Assembly (NCBI GenBank): GCA_038065675.1
Contig: JBBTQM010000022.1
Location: 1-33,211, forward strand
DNA: 33,211 bases
Source: JAUYLU01 sp038065675
GTDB taxonomy: Bacteria; Patescibacteriota; Minisyncoccia; Phycocordibacterales; VMEP01
Direction: 5' to 3'
Shown: in pieces, positions 6,883-14,645 of the stretch
How the letters are laid out: the number at the start of each line of letters is the position of its first letter
Numbering within the stretch: the stretch's first letter is position 1
Notes under the pieces: model-generated
Database searches by the model: none
Told to the model about the DNA's origin: nothing
Seen by the model: the letters and a program-made list of their open reading frames with translations, nothing else
Program-made: the position numbers and the translations under genes

Positions 6883-8127
6883 ATGGGGAATAAAAAAGAA
6901 GCACTGGTTATTTTTTCCGCCGCGGCACTGATTTCATATTTGTGGCTACTTATTTTTTTCTCGGGAGGATTTAATTACGCCGCCAAAGACGCGGGAAGAT
7001 TTCTTGCCGCGGTGTTTTTCCCGGAACGAACATCCGAAGCGCACCTCGCGCAAGTTTATAAAGACGCGCGTTCCGGGGCGGGGAAGGTGAATATTCTCAT
7101 TGTACCCGGCCACGATAGTGATTCTTTCGGGACATCATATCGAGGGCTTACGGAGGCGGAAGTTACCGCCGTATTGGGCGAGCGCCTTGAGAAATTATTT
7201 AAAGACAATACCAATTTCAGAGTTTCCGTTTTAAGAACAAGCACCGGTTACAATCCGGCGTTTCTTTCATACATTAGAAATGAAAGAAGTTCCATTCTTT
7301 CGTTTATGAAAGAAAAAAGGAAAATAATGAGTGAGTATGTTTCTCAAAAAAGGGTTGAGAAAATCGGTGGGGTTCCCCATGTTTCTGTGTCTTTAGATAC
7401 GGCGATAAAACTTTACGGAACAAATATGTGGGCCGACGCGCTTGGGACGCACATCGTAATCCATCTCCACTTCAACGATTACCCGCGCGAATCGCAGGAT
7501 TTGCCGGGCAAGTACAGCGGTTTTGCGGTTTATGTTCCCGACGGGCAATACGGCAATGCGGCCGGGAGCCGCGCCGTGGCGGAGAAGGTTTTCGCGCGCC
7601 TCGCGCGCTCTTACCACACAAGCACTTATCCCAAAGAATCCGCGGGGGTCGTTCCCGACCAACGTCTAATCGCGCTCGGCGCGAACGACACGCTTTCCTC
7701 CGCCGTGGTTCTGATTGAGTACGGATATTTTTACGAGCCGCAATTTACTTACGAGGCGACGCGAAACCGTTCGCTTGATGATTTGGCTTTAAAAACATAC
7801 GCCGGTGTATTGGACTTTTTCGGGGAGACGGCGTTTTTCGCTGGAGATTCCGCGCTTCTTCCGTACCGATTTGATGAAGATTTAAAGAAAGGCGACCGCG
7901 GCAAAGTCTCGGTGATGTCGCTTCAGGCGGCATTGTCAGCCGACGGGCTTTATCCGCCGGCAGGGAAGAACAAAAACGAATGCCCGCTTTCGGGGTCGTT
8001 TCAGGACTGCACGCAGGCGGCGCTTTTAGCCTTTCAAAAACGCGAAGGTCTTCCGGGCGACGGTAGCATTGCCGGTCCGGCAACGCGCGAGGTTCTTAAT
8101 CGCCGATTTTCTTCGGGGATGTTTTAG
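6883..8127 (+). CDS. N-acetylmuramoyl-L-alanine amidase with peptidoglycan-binding domain
   Basis: Zinc amidase that cuts the bond between muramic acid and the stem peptide. Residues about 9-30 form a membrane anchor or signal peptide. The Amidase_3 domain follows: ILIVPGHDSDSF (first zinc His, about 67-78), the Glu of YRGLTEAEV, HIVIHLHFND (second zinc His) and SSAVVLIEYGYF (catalytic Glu region). The C-terminal about 75 residues, from LKKGDRGKVSVMSLQAAL to DGSIAGPATREVL, are a PG_binding_1 repeat with two cysteines. 414 residues. The 3' end overlaps the convergent MurE-like gene by 32 bp. Probably exported and involved in wall remodelling or division. Confidence 0.88.
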   Translation: MGNKKEALVIFSAAALISYLWLLIFFSGGFNYAAKDAGRFLAAVFFPERTSEAHLAQVYKDARSGAGKVNILIVPGHDSDSFGTSYRGLTEAEVTAVLGERLEKLFKDNTNFRVSVLRTSTGYNPAFLSYIRNERSSILSFMKEKRKIMSEYVSQKRVEKIGGVPHVSVSLDTAIKLYGTNMWADALGTHIVIHLHFNDYPRESQDLPGKYSGFAVYVPDGQYGNAAGSRAVAEKVFARLARSYHTSTYPKESAGVVPDQRLIALGANDTLSSAVVLIEYGYFYEPQFTYEATRNRSLDDLALKTYAGVLDFFGETAFFAGDSALLPYRFDEDLKKGDRGKVSVMSLQAALSADGLYPPAGKNKNECPLSGSFQDCTQAALLAFQKREGLPGDGSIAGPATREVLNRRFSSGMF

Positions 8128-9397
8128 GCGGTTTTTTCTCAAGCGCCGAAGCGAGTTCTTCTCGGGCGACATCGCGGTCGTCCCAAGGAATTTTTTCTCC
8201 GCTTTTCCCCATAATGTACGGGTCTGTTCCTTTGCCGGTTATTATTAAGACGCTTCCTTTGCGCGAAAGAGCTATTCCTTCACGTATTGCCTCGCGCCGA
8301 TCAATTATTATTTTAGGATTTTTATTTTTTATCCCCGAAGCTATTTCAGCAATAATTTTTTCCGGCGCTTCGTCATACGGGTCTTCGTTAGTGAGGATTA
8401 TTTCTTCGCAGTATTCTTCGGCGGTGCGCCCCATTTCAGGCCTTTTCCAGGCGTCACGCCCTCCTCCGCTGGCTCCTAAAACGCAAATTTTTCTTTTTTT
8501 GCGGAAAATTTTATAAACTTTCTCGAGCGAATCAGGAGTGTGGGCGTAGTCAATAATAACTTCAAACGGTTGCCCTATGGAAATATGTTCCAGCCGCCCT
8601 TCAACTGTTTGTGTTCCCACGATGCCTTTTATAATTTTATCTTCGGGGATACCCATTGCTTCGGAAAGAGCGGTTGCGGCAAGAATATTTTCTACGTTAA
8701 ATTCTCCGATAAGCTTGCTTTCGGCCCGTCCGCCCGCGACAGGAACGGATATTCCGCCGGAATTTTCGGTGTAAGCGCTATTTTTTCTGGAGAAAGAAAT
8801 TTTTTTCTCCGCCTCCGCCGCGTTTAAAAAACCTCGCGAATGCGGGTCGTCGGTATTTACCACTATAGTTCTCGGGCGTTTTGCCGAAAGCGACAATTCC
8901 CGCGCGATGGAGAGCTTGGCGTCTTTGTAATTTTCAAACGAACCGTGCGATTCAATATGCTCCGGGGAAAGATTGGTAACAACCAAGGCATTCATTTCGG
9001 TATAGCGGTGGCGATATAGCTTGGCGCCTTCGGAGGTCATTTCGATGACGGCGTGAGTCGCCCCCGCGCGGAGCGCGTCGCGGAGAAACTTCTGGACAAA
9101 AAACCGCCCGGGCATCGTCATTTTATACAAATTGCGCTCGCTTTTTTCCCCTTGCTTAAAATGGATGGTAGAGAGAAGCGCGGTACTGTATCCCGCCGCT
9201 TCGAATATTTTTGAAATTAGCTCGGCGGTTGTGGATTTGCCCTTGGTGCCGGTAACTCCGACTACAAAAAGCTTTTGCGCCGGGAATCCGTAGAGAAACG
9301 CCCCCAAAATTACCAAAAGATAATGATAAACCGGTTGAACAGTTTTAAAAATTTTTACGGGGATTATTTTTTTTATGATACGCAGGGTTTTTTCCAT
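8096..9397 (-). CDS. murE: MurE-like Mur ligase lacking the N-terminal domain
   Basis: ATP-dependent ligase of the Mur family, probably adding the third amino acid to UDP-MurNAc-dipeptide. The P-loop GTKGKSTT is already at about residue 50, against about 110 in E. coli MurE, so the usual N-terminal UDP-binding domain is replaced by a short, partly hydrophobic start. Central landmarks are TNLSPEHIESHG, the YKDAK lysine, GEFNVENILAA and GRLEHI; the C-terminal domain has VIIDYAHTPDSLEKV and ITGKGTDPYI. The position that sets amino-acid choice reads NEDPYDE, not the DNPR of diaminopimelate enzymes, so the substrate is uncertain. It is coupled to ruvA by a TAATG overlap. 433 residues. Confidence 0.85.
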   Translation of the reverse strand: MEKTLRIIKKIIPVKIFKTVQPVYHYLLVILGAFLYGFPAQKLFVVGVTGTKGKSTTAELISKIFEAAGYSTALLSTIHFKQGEKSERNLYKMTMPGRFFVQKFLRDALRAGATHAVIEMTSEGAKLYRHRYTEMNALVVTNLSPEHIESHGSFENYKDAKLSIARELSLSAKRPRTIVVNTDDPHSRGFLNAAEAEKKISFSRKNSAYTENSGGISVPVAGGRAESKLIGEFNVENILAATALSEAMGIPEDKIIKGIVGTQTVEGRLEHISIGQPFEVIIDYAHTPDSLEKVYKIFRKKRKICVLGASGGGRDAWKRPEMGRTAEEYCEEIILTNEDPYDEAPEKIIAEIASGIKNKNPKIIIDRREAIREGIALSRKGSVLIITGKGTDPYIMGKSGEKIPWDDRDVAREELASALEKKPPKTSPKKIGD

Positions 9398-9975
9398 TAC
9401 CGTGTTTCACCCAATATTTTAAGGGCCTCTTTTATTTTCCCGCTGGTGCCCACAGTTTCGGTGCGCACCTTTTTAAGCGCTTCGCGCGCTTCAGACTGAG
9501 AGTAACCCAAAGATTTAAGGGCTTCCACCGCGTCGCTTTCTTCCTTAAGTTCGCCGTGATGCGCGCCTCCCTGGCTTCCCATTTTGTCTTTTAGTTCAAG
9601 AACTATTTTTTCGGCGGTTTTCCGCCCGATGCCGGAAACTTTGGTGAGGTAAGATGTATCCTCGGAAGAAATCGCCTTTTTGAGAGTCTCAACACCAGCA
9701 AGGCCCATAATCTGAAGGGCCGACCTCGGGCCGATTCCCGAAACTCCAATCAACATTTCAAAAAGTTCAAGCTCCGGGCGGTGGAGAAATCCGTATAGGT
9801 CTAGCGCGTCCTCGCGTACGGCAAGGTGTGTGAGTAGCGCAACCACGCCTTTTTCTTTGCGGAGCATCCGGAGAGTATCGATTGTCGCGGAAATTTTGTA
9901 GCCGACGCCGCCGACATCAAGCACGGCGTACCGTTCCCCCACGAAAGACACCTTCCCTTCAAGTCGTGCAATCAT
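9397..9975 (-). CDS. ruvA: Holliday junction branch migration protein RuvA
   Basis: RuvA tetramers hold four-way DNA junctions and direct the RuvB motor. The 192-residue protein starts MIARLEGKVSFVGERYAVLDVGGVGY, the OB-fold domain I, has two helix-hairpin-helix motifs (FEMLIGVSGIGPRSALQIM and LTKVSGIGRKTAEKIVLEL), and ends with the mobile domain III (SDAVEALKSLGYSQSEAREAL). Its stop overlaps the start of the MurE-like gene by one base, so the two are probably translated together. ruvB and ruvC are not next to it. Full-length and without visible defects. Confidence 0.97.
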   Translation of the reverse strand: MIARLEGKVSFVGERYAVLDVGGVGYKISATIDTLRMLRKEKGVVALLTHLAVREDALDLYGFLHRPELELFEMLIGVSGIGPRSALQIMGLAGVETLKKAISSEDTSYLTKVSGIGRKTAEKIVLELKDKMGSQGGAHHGELKEESDAVEALKSLGYSQSEAREALKKVRTETVGTSGKIKEALKILGETR

Positions 9976-10080
9976 GTCCGTATGATACTAAAATTTGCCT
10001 TTTCGGGATACTTCTGCTAGCATTTCCGCATTAGTTTCGGGTGGTTTTGCATTTACTAAAAACTAACCAATTACTAACTT

Positions 10081-10109
10081 CCGCCCAAGGCGGATCGGCC
10101 TCGGGCCGA
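10081..10109. repeat. Paired short palindromes before rpsT
   Basis: CCGCC-CAA-GGCGG (10081-10093) is followed by TCGGCC-TCG-GGCCGA (10095-10109) and an A-run. Nearly the same second hairpin with A-run occurs at 14107-14130, again directly before a start codon. Confidence 0.55.
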
Positions 10110-10124
10110 AAAAACTGACCCAAA

Positions 10125-10388
10125 ATGGCTTTAACCAAATCAGCTCGCCGCGCAATCAGGGTTTCTGCGCGCAAAAAAGTTTTTAACGACCGCCGCAAAA
10201 GGGCGATGAAAGACGCAGTCAAAGAGTTGCGCCGGTTTGTTGTTGCGGGGAAGTTTGCCGAAGCCAAAAAACTTCTTCCGGTTGCATATGCGGCCTTAGA
10301 CAAAGCGGCAAAGCGGGGAGTCATAAAAAAGAACGCCGCTTCGCGTACCAAATCCCGCCTCTCCAAAGCAGTCAAGAAAATCTCTTAA
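10125..10388 (+). CDS. rpsT: 30S ribosomal protein S20
   Basis: Small, Lys/Arg-rich ribosomal protein that binds 16S rRNA early in 30S assembly. The 87-residue sequence MALTKSARRAIRVSARKK.. shows the expected three-helix pattern with alternating basic and alanine-rich segments (FNDRRKRAMKDAVKEL, AKKLLPVAYAALDKAAKRGVIKKNAASRTKSRL). Monocistronic: convergent or opposite neighbours, a palindromic leader at 10081-10109, and a 16-bp perfect terminator immediately after the stop. Confidence 0.95.
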   Translation: MALTKSARRAIRVSARKKVFNDRRKRAMKDAVKELRRFVVAGKFAEAKKLLPVAYAALDKAAKRGVIKKNAASRTKSRLSKAVKKIS

Positions 10389-10420
10389 ACAAAACTCCCG
10401 CCTTGGCGGGAGTTTTGTTT
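10387..10420. terminator. rpsT terminator
   Basis: A 16-bp perfect stem (AAACAAAACTCCCGCC with its complement, 10387-10402 and 10405-10420) around TT, ending TTTTGTTT; works in both directions. Confidence 0.9.
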
Positions 10421-10433
10421 AAGATTGTTCAAA

Positions 10434-10505
10434 TGCCCTCGAAAGGAATCGAACCTTTATTTTAAGATCCGCAATCTTATGTCCTATCCATTGAACGACG
10501 AGGGC
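10434..10505 (-). tRNA. tRNA-Arg(GCG)
   Basis: Cloverleaf on the minus strand: acceptor GCCCTCG/CGAGGGC, D-arm GTTC..GGAC, anticodon stem TAAGA/TCTTA with loop TTGCGGA (anticodon GCG), T-arm AAAGG-TTCGATT-CCTTT, discriminator A. Most bacteria read CGC/CGU with an ACG (inosine) tRNA, so GCG is unusual. Confidence 0.93.
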
Positions 10506-10538
10506 GCGGTTTTAATCTACCATAAAAGAGAGAAATTC

Positions 10539-10982
10539 CTATAACCCCAAATGTTCCATTAATTGGTGGAATATGGGTTCTGTGTAATTTTTTTGCGGTA
10601 AGCGCTCTTTTAGAAATTTGGCAATTATTTCAATATCTTCGTGATGAATGGGGATGACGACAAGCGGGTGCCAAAATAAATCTTTTTCAATCAAAAGCTT
10701 GTCGCGGTCTATGGAGAACGATGAAATTTTTTCATAACGGAATGTTTCTCCATTTACAGAAATCACTTTTTCTCCCGCGTTCACGTGCAATATTACAGGG
10801 TCTTTTTTGGCGTAGATGCCGATAGTCGCGGCGGCGATGACGACGAAGATGCCGAATAAAATATTGCTGGCGATAAACGCACCAATGGCAAGCGAAGCGG
10901 CAATTATGTAAAGCACCCAGAACCACGTTCGCTCGGTTTCTCTATGTTCGAATTCTAGTATGTCCCAAGAAAGTTCGTTCAT
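10539..10982 (-). CDS. Two-helix membrane protein with PH-like C-terminal region
   Basis: 147 residues. The start SWDILEFEHRETERTWFWVLYIIAA leads into two membrane helices (about residues 20-38 and 42-58), then a cytoplasmic-looking beta-rich part (DPVILHVNAGEKVISVNGETFRYEKISSFSID..KLLIEKDLFWHPLVVIPI) and a final helix ending in an EPIFHQLMEHLGL tail. This pattern, with an E-F-x-H start, two helices and a small PH-like sheet, recurs among uncharacterised Parcubacteria membrane proteins. The function is unknown. Flanked by tRNA-Arg and tRNA-Ser on the same strand. Confidence 0.65.
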   Translation of the reverse strand: MNELSWDILEFEHRETERTWFWVLYIIAASLAIGAFIASNILFGIFVVIAAATIGIYAKKDPVILHVNAGEKVISVNGETFRYEKISSFSIDRDKLLIEKDLFWHPLVVIPIHHEDIEIIAKFLKERLPQKNYTEPIFHQLMEHLGL

Positions 10983-11019
10983 TTAATATATTGTACCTCT
11001 TGCGCATAAAAACAAAAAA

Positions 11020-11104
11020 CGGAGGAGGTGAGATTCGAACTCACGAGACCTTTCGGTCTAGCGGTTTTCAAGACCGCCGCACTAGGCCACTATGCGACTC
11101 CTCC
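11020..11104 (-). tRNA. tRNA-Ser(TGA)
   Basis: Class II cloverleaf on the minus strand: acceptor GGAGGAG/CTCCTCC, anticodon loop CTTGAAA (TGA), long variable arm TAGACCGAAAGGTCTC, T-arm GTGAG-TTCGAAT-CTCAC, discriminator G as serine tRNAs require. Confidence 0.95.
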
Positions 11105-11167
11105 AAAGCAAAATCTAACACAGCTAAACGGTTTTATCCATTGCATATTTGTAGTATATTCATCGGT

Positions 11168-11551
11168 ATGGTGAAAACTTTAGGAGTAGATTACGGCTCA
11201 AAAAGAATCGGTATTGCCGTATCGGATGATAACGGCAGGATTGCTTTCCCGAAAATAATCGTTGAAAACACCAAAGGTGCCGTTGATAGAATTGCCGATA
11301 TCGCGAAGACGGAAGGAGCAAAGCATATTGTTGTCGGCGAATCGCTCAATACAAGCGGCGAAGAAAATGAAATAATGAAAGAGGCGCGCGCCTTTGCGGA
11401 AAAACTCGCCGCGGACTGCAATCTCCCTCTTTCTTTTGAGAAAGAATTTTTTACTTCGGTTGAAGCCCGCCGGTTTCAAGACGAGGGCAGGGCTGATTCC
11501 CGCGCCGCGGCGATAATGCTTCAGAGGTATTTGGATAAAATTAACAATTAA
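11168..11551 (+). CDS. ruvX: RuvX/YqgF-type nuclease (pre-16S rRNA processing or Holliday junction resolvase)
   Basis: RNase H-fold protein of 127 residues, essential in many bacteria, with a role in 16S rRNA 5'-end maturation in E. coli. Motifs: LGVDYGSKRIGIAVSD (first catalytic Asp), VVGESLNTSGEENE, and the C-terminal DEGRADSRAAAIMLQRYL with the last acidic residues. ATG 11168 is the start; the frame is open upstream only because it crosses tRNA-Ser antisense. A TATATT box lies seven bases before the ATG, so the mRNA may have almost no leader. The end of the gene runs into a period-7 tract shared with the next gene's leader. Confidence 0.93.
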   Translation: MVKTLGVDYGSKRIGIAVSDDNGRIAFPKIIVENTKGAVDRIADIAKTEGAKHIVVGESLNTSGEENEIMKEARAFAEKLAADCNLPLSFEKEFFTSVEARRFQDEGRADSRAAAIMLQRYLDKINN

Positions 11552-11561
11552 CAAGTAACAA

Positions 11562-11891
11562 ATGACGATAACGATAGATGATTTCAAAAAAATGGAAATT
11601 CGCATAGGCACTATTATTGAGGCCGCGCGGGTTCCCGAAACCGACCGCCTCGTCCGCTTTGTAGTTGATATGGGGGATGAAAAGCGCGTGATTATTTCCG
11701 GCGTTGCTCTGCATTATCCCGACCCGGCGGTTCTCATAGGCAGGCAGGTTCCCGTTCTTGCCAATCTTGAACCGCGCACTATAAAAGGGGAGGAGAGCAA
11801 GGGAATGATACTTTATGCCATTGAAAGCGGGGGGAAGCTCACTGTGCTTTCTCCGTCCGAGCAAATTGAAAATGGAAGCGTTGTGCGCTAA
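11562..11891 (+). CDS. Free-standing tRNA-binding OB-fold protein (MetG C-terminal/CsaA type)
   Basis: 109 residues that match the C-terminal tRNA-binding domain of methionyl-tRNA synthetase (EMAP-II-like OB fold): ITIDDFKKMEIRIGTIIEAARVPETDRL, VDMGDEKRVIISGVALHYPDPAVLIGRQVPVLANLEPRTIKGEESKGMIL, and VLSPSEQIENGSVVR. In many bacteria this domain is fused to MetG; here it is a separate gene, so it may act in trans with a short MetG or as a CsaA-like chaperone. It starts 10 nt after ruvX, probably co-transcribed, with the AAGTAACAA heptamer tract at its start codon. Confidence 0.88.
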   Translation: MTITIDDFKKMEIRIGTIIEAARVPETDRLVRFVVDMGDEKRVIISGVALHYPDPAVLIGRQVPVLANLEPRTIKGEESKGMILYAIESGGKLTVLSPSEQIENGSVVR

Positions 11892-11934
11892 ACCCATATC
11901 GGAGTGTTTCTTCAGAAGTAAACGCGGTTCATAG

Positions 11935-11940
11935 TATAAT
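11935..11940 (+). promoter_or_regulatory. TATAAT -10 box before pilM
   Basis: Perfect TATAAT with only eight bases to the pilM ATG; the expected start point falls at or next to the start codon, implying a leaderless or nearly leaderless mRNA. No good -35 seen. Confidence 0.55.
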
Positions 11941-11948
11941 AAAAACAA

Positions 11949-13031
11949 ATGAAGCCGGGTTTTTTTCGCTCGCTTTTCCCAACGCCGGAATTTTTGCGCA
12001 TGCCCTCGGCGGGGCTTGATATTTCCGACAAATCGGTCAGATTTCTTTGTTTTGCCGAGAAAAACGGAGTTTTTACCATAGGGAAATATTCCGAGGAAAA
12101 AATAAATCCGGGGATAGTTGAGTCGGGGAAAATAAAGGACGAGCACCGGATGAAAATAGTGCTCGCGGAGCTGAAAAGAAAACACAAACTTAATTTTGTG
12201 CGCGTGTCTTTACCGGAAGAGCAAGCGTACCTTTTCCCGATGAATATTCCGATTGTCAGTAAAAAAGAAATTCGCGAGAACATTTCTTTCCAACTTGAAG
12301 AACATATTCCACTCAATGTGTCGGATGTAGTTTTTGATTACGAAATAATCCGCGAGAATGCCGACGGGTACGTCGTTCAGGTATCGGCGGTACATTCCGA
12401 ATTAGTGGAGAGTTACGCTCGAATTTTTACCGAAAGTGGGCTTTTCCCGGTCAGTTTTGAAGTTGAAGCGCAAGCTATCAGCCGCGCCGCGGTGCGCGAG
12501 GGCGACTTAGGCACGGTTATGGTTGTGGATTTCGGGCACACGAGAACCGGAATTTCGGTTGTTTCCGGAAGGGTAGTTGTTTTTACGAGTACTATTGAAA
12601 TTGGCGGATGGAAATTATCTAAGGCCTTTGAGGAGGATTTTTCAGCGGATACTGAGGAGGCGGAAAAAATCAAACGCTCGCGCGGCATTGAGCTTGACGA
12701 AGCGGACGGGAAAAACCCTAAAAAAGTAATGAGTGTCATCTCGGCGCTTTGCGACGAAATAAATAAACGCTTTTTGTATTGGCATAATCGCAAAGAGCCG
12801 ATAGATATAATATCCAGCCCGATCGAAAAAATAATTCTTTGTGGGGGCGAGTCTAATACGCGCGGCTTCCCGGAATATCTTGCGCGCAGCATGCGCATTC
12901 CCGTGGAGATTGCCGGGGTTTGGGCCAATGCCCCGTTCCCGGAGCATTACATTCCGGAAATTCCATTTAATGATTCCCTGACGTATGCGACCGCTATAGG
13001 ATTGGCGCTTGCCGACAGCAAACATGGTTAA
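11949..13031 (+). CDS. pilM: Type IV pilus assembly protein PilM
   Basis: Actin-like cytoplasmic ATPase-fold protein that binds PilN and links the pilus platform to the inner membrane complex. The 360-residue sequence has the FtsA/PilM layout: AGLDISDKSVRFLCF (phosphate 1), SLPEEQAYLFPMNIPIVSKKEIRENISFQLEEHIPL (1C-like region), VMVVDFGHTRTGISVVSGR (phosphate 2) and IILCGGESNTRGFPEYLARSM (adenosine motif), ending YATAIGLALAD. First gene of a pilM-pilN-pilO-plus-one cluster; the stop overlaps pilN by eight bases. Confidence 0.93.
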   Translation: MKPGFFRSLFPTPEFLRMPSAGLDISDKSVRFLCFAEKNGVFTIGKYSEEKINPGIVESGKIKDEHRMKIVLAELKRKHKLNFVRVSLPEEQAYLFPMNIPIVSKKEIRENISFQLEEHIPLNVSDVVFDYEIIRENADGYVVQVSAVHSELVESYARIFTESGLFPVSFEVEAQAISRAAVREGDLGTVMVVDFGHTRTGISVVSGRVVVFTSTIEIGGWKLSKAFEEDFSADTEEAEKIKRSRGIELDEADGKNPKKVMSVISALCDEINKRFLYWHNRKEPIDIISSPIEKIILCGGESNTRGFPEYLARSMRIPVEIAGVWANAPFPEHYIPEIPFNDSLTYATAIGLALADSKHG

Positions 13032-13557
13032 TCTTCTTCCAGAAACGCACAGGAAAATTATTGAAGCGGAATATCGTTCCCGCGCGCTTTTAACGACGCT
13101 TTATTTCATTATTATTTTTTTTATAATTGCGGCTGCCTTGCTTTTGCCGGCGTATTTTCTTTCTCGGGAGAAGTTGGCCGTGGTTTCTGTTGATTCTGTT
13201 ACGGTTACGGCTCTTGCCAAAAGCCAAGCCGAAGAAGTTCGACGTGAGATATCTCTTCTGAATGAAAAACTCGCGATTCTTTCCCTGGAAAAATCGACAC
13301 TTTCGGTTTCTGAAATAGTGTCTTTGATTATTTCCGCCCGCGGAGCGGGGGTTTACATAAAAAATATGATTTACGAATCCAGGGGGAATACTTCCAAGAT
13401 TGATGTGTTCGGGACGGCAAAGACGCGCGACGCGCTTATTGCATTCGTTGAACGAGTTAAAAAAGAGAAAAAGTTTTCCGAGGTATATTCTCCGATTTCC
13501 AATTTGGTGAAAGAAAAAGATATAGATTTCACCGTTCAGATAGGAATAACTCAATAA
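13024..13557 (+). CDS. pilN: Type IV pilus assembly protein PilN
   Basis: Bitopic membrane protein whose N-terminal tail binds PilM. The start is ATG 13024, giving MVNLLPETHRK, the conserved INLLP-like tail; it overlaps the pilM stop by eight bases. A membrane helix (about residues 22-44) is followed by a coiled coil (QAEEVRREISLLNEKLAIL) and a ferredoxin-like periplasmic domain (ARGAGVYIKNMIYES..KIDVFGTAKTRDALIAFVERVKK). 177 residues, somewhat short for PilN. Confidence 0.88.
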   Translation: MVNLLPETHRKIIEAEYRSRALLTTLYFIIIFFIIAAALLLPAYFLSREKLAVVSVDSVTVTALAKSQAEEVRREISLLNEKLAILSLEKSTLSVSEIVSLIISARGAGVYIKNMIYESRGNTSKIDVFGTAKTRDALIAFVERVKKEKKFSEVYSPISNLVKEKDIDFTVQIGITQ

Positions 13558-13559
13558 AT

Positions 13560-14090
13560 ATGAAAGGTCTACAAACTAAAAAAATTACCGTTGTCGCCAT
13601 AAGTATCATAGCCTTATGTTTGGTATCAGCTTACGGATTTCTTTTTTACACCATAAAGAATTTAAACAACAAAGCCTCTTTGTTGAGGCAAGATTTTTCT
13701 TTGGCGGAGGATAAAGAAAGAAAGACGATTTCCGAAAAAATTTTGCTTCGCGGATTGGAAGATGGCCGGCGCGAACTGGAAGGATATTTTATTAACAGCG
13801 AGAACCCCGTGGCTCTGATTAAAAGAGTTGAGGCTCTTGGGGGGATATCCGGCGTTTCTCTATCCATTTCTTCGCTTGAGCCTGACAAAGAACGGAAAAA
13901 TGTTGTTATTGCCGATATGTCTTTGTCCGGTGGATTTTCTCAAATTTTTCACTTTCTGGTTCTTCTTGAAAGCATTCCTTTCGGTGTTACCGTAAAACGT
14001 GCCGCTTTCGGGCTCGCGCCGTCTCCCAAGGGGGTTCAGTCGGGATGGGAAGGGATTATAAACGCGGAAATATCTCATTTCATTTATTAA
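13560..14090 (+). CDS. pilO: Type IV pilus assembly protein PilO-like
   Basis: 176 residues: an N-terminal membrane helix (about residues 9-31), a coiled coil (IKNLNNKASLLRQDFSLAEDKERKTISEKI), and a ferredoxin-like external domain (NPVALIKRVEALGGISGVSLSI, MSLSGGFSQIFHFLVLLESIPFGVTVKRAAFGLA). The order and spacing right after pilN (two bases between) make PilO the best call; the sequence itself is divergent. PilN and PilO normally form a heterodimer that aligns the pilus machine. No pilP or pilQ follows, in keeping with a cell envelope without an outer membrane. Confidence 0.82.
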   Translation: MKGLQTKKITVVAISIIALCLVSAYGFLFYTIKNLNNKASLLRQDFSLAEDKERKTISEKILLRGLEDGRRELEGYFINSENPVALIKRVEALGGISGVSLSISSLEPDKERKNVVIADMSLSGGFSQIFHFLVLLESIPFGVTVKRAAFGLAPSPKGVQSGWEGIINAEISHFIY

Positions 14091-14130
14091 AATTCCTCCC
14101 GGGGCGGTTCGGCCTCGGGCCAAAAAAACA

Positions 14131-14463
14131 ATGAAAATTTTTTCCATAAAAAATACGCAGTTATCGATCGGGGGGTCATTTGACCGAGATCCGAAAAAAT
14201 CGCTTTTCCGGCCAGACAGAACATGGCGTCTTATACTTATGTTTTTTGCGACCGCATGCGTTCTTGCCGCCGCCTTTAGTTTTTATTTATACAAAGAAAT
14301 AGAAAGCGAAAATATTTTTGGCGCGGCGGACGGCAATAAAGATTCTCTCTCTACGGCAAGCAGGGAAAAGCTTGAGGGCGCGCTAGAGATGCTTCGCACG
14401 CAGGATACTCTGGAAAAATCGCTTGAAAAAAAGGCGCCGGCGGTTGCCGACCCGTCGAGGTAA
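14131..14463 (+). CDS. Small single-pass membrane protein in the pilus cluster
   Basis: 110 residues: about 30 mostly basic cytoplasmic residues (FDRDPKKSLFRPDRTWR), one helix (LILMFFATACVLAAAFSFYLY, about 33-54) and a charged outer tail with a predicted helix (TASREKLEGALEMLRTQDTLEKSLEKKA). It follows pilO by 40 bases and shares its direction, so it is probably a pilus accessory protein, in the place where pilP would sit, but without lipobox or PilP-like beta domain. A palindrome plus A-run (14107-14130) lies directly before the ATG and matches the leader of rpsT. Confidence 0.6.
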   Translation: MKIFSIKNTQLSIGGSFDRDPKKSLFRPDRTWRLILMFFATACVLAAAFSFYLYKEIESENIFGAADGNKDSLSTASREKLEGALEMLRTQDTLEKSLEKKAPAVADPSR

Positions 14464-14560
14464 AAACAGCCAACATTTAACAAGTAACAATTAACAATTG
14501 GGAATTCAATTTGGAGAATGTGGTTATTTGTTATAAGTTATGAGTTATTGGTTAACAATT
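14464..14560. repeat. Period-7 tandem tracts before tRNA-Arg(TCT)
   Basis: Two tracts: TAACAAG-TAACAAT-TAACAAT (about 14477-14498) and GTTATAA-GTTATGA-GTTATTG-GTTAACA (about 14530-14558). The unit is seven bases and degenerate. The second tract is the reverse-complement type of the first. Confidence 0.6.
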
Positions 14561-14635
14561 GCCCTCGTAGCATAATGGATCGTGCAGCGGACTTCTAAGC
14601 CGTTGATCGTGGTTCGATTCCACGCGAGGGCACCA
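14561..14635 (+). tRNA. tRNA-Arg(TCT), CCA encoded
   Basis: Acceptor GCCCTCG/CGAGGGC, anticodon loop CTTCTAA (TCT), T-arm CGTGG-TTCGATT-CCACG, discriminator A and an encoded CCA (14633-14635). The last pair of the anticodon stem is an A-G mismatch. Confidence 0.93.
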
Positions 14636-14645
14636 AGTGTATTAC

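Noticed and set aside
10991..11167. Long N-terminal extension of the ruvX frame containing GGEIRTHETFRSSGFQDRRTRPLC
   Set aside because: It is the antisense translation of tRNA-Ser; the real protein begins at ATG 11168.
11538..14558. Short repeated units that could suggest a CRISPR array
   Set aside because: The units are seven bases, adjacent and degenerate, with no spacers and no cas genes.
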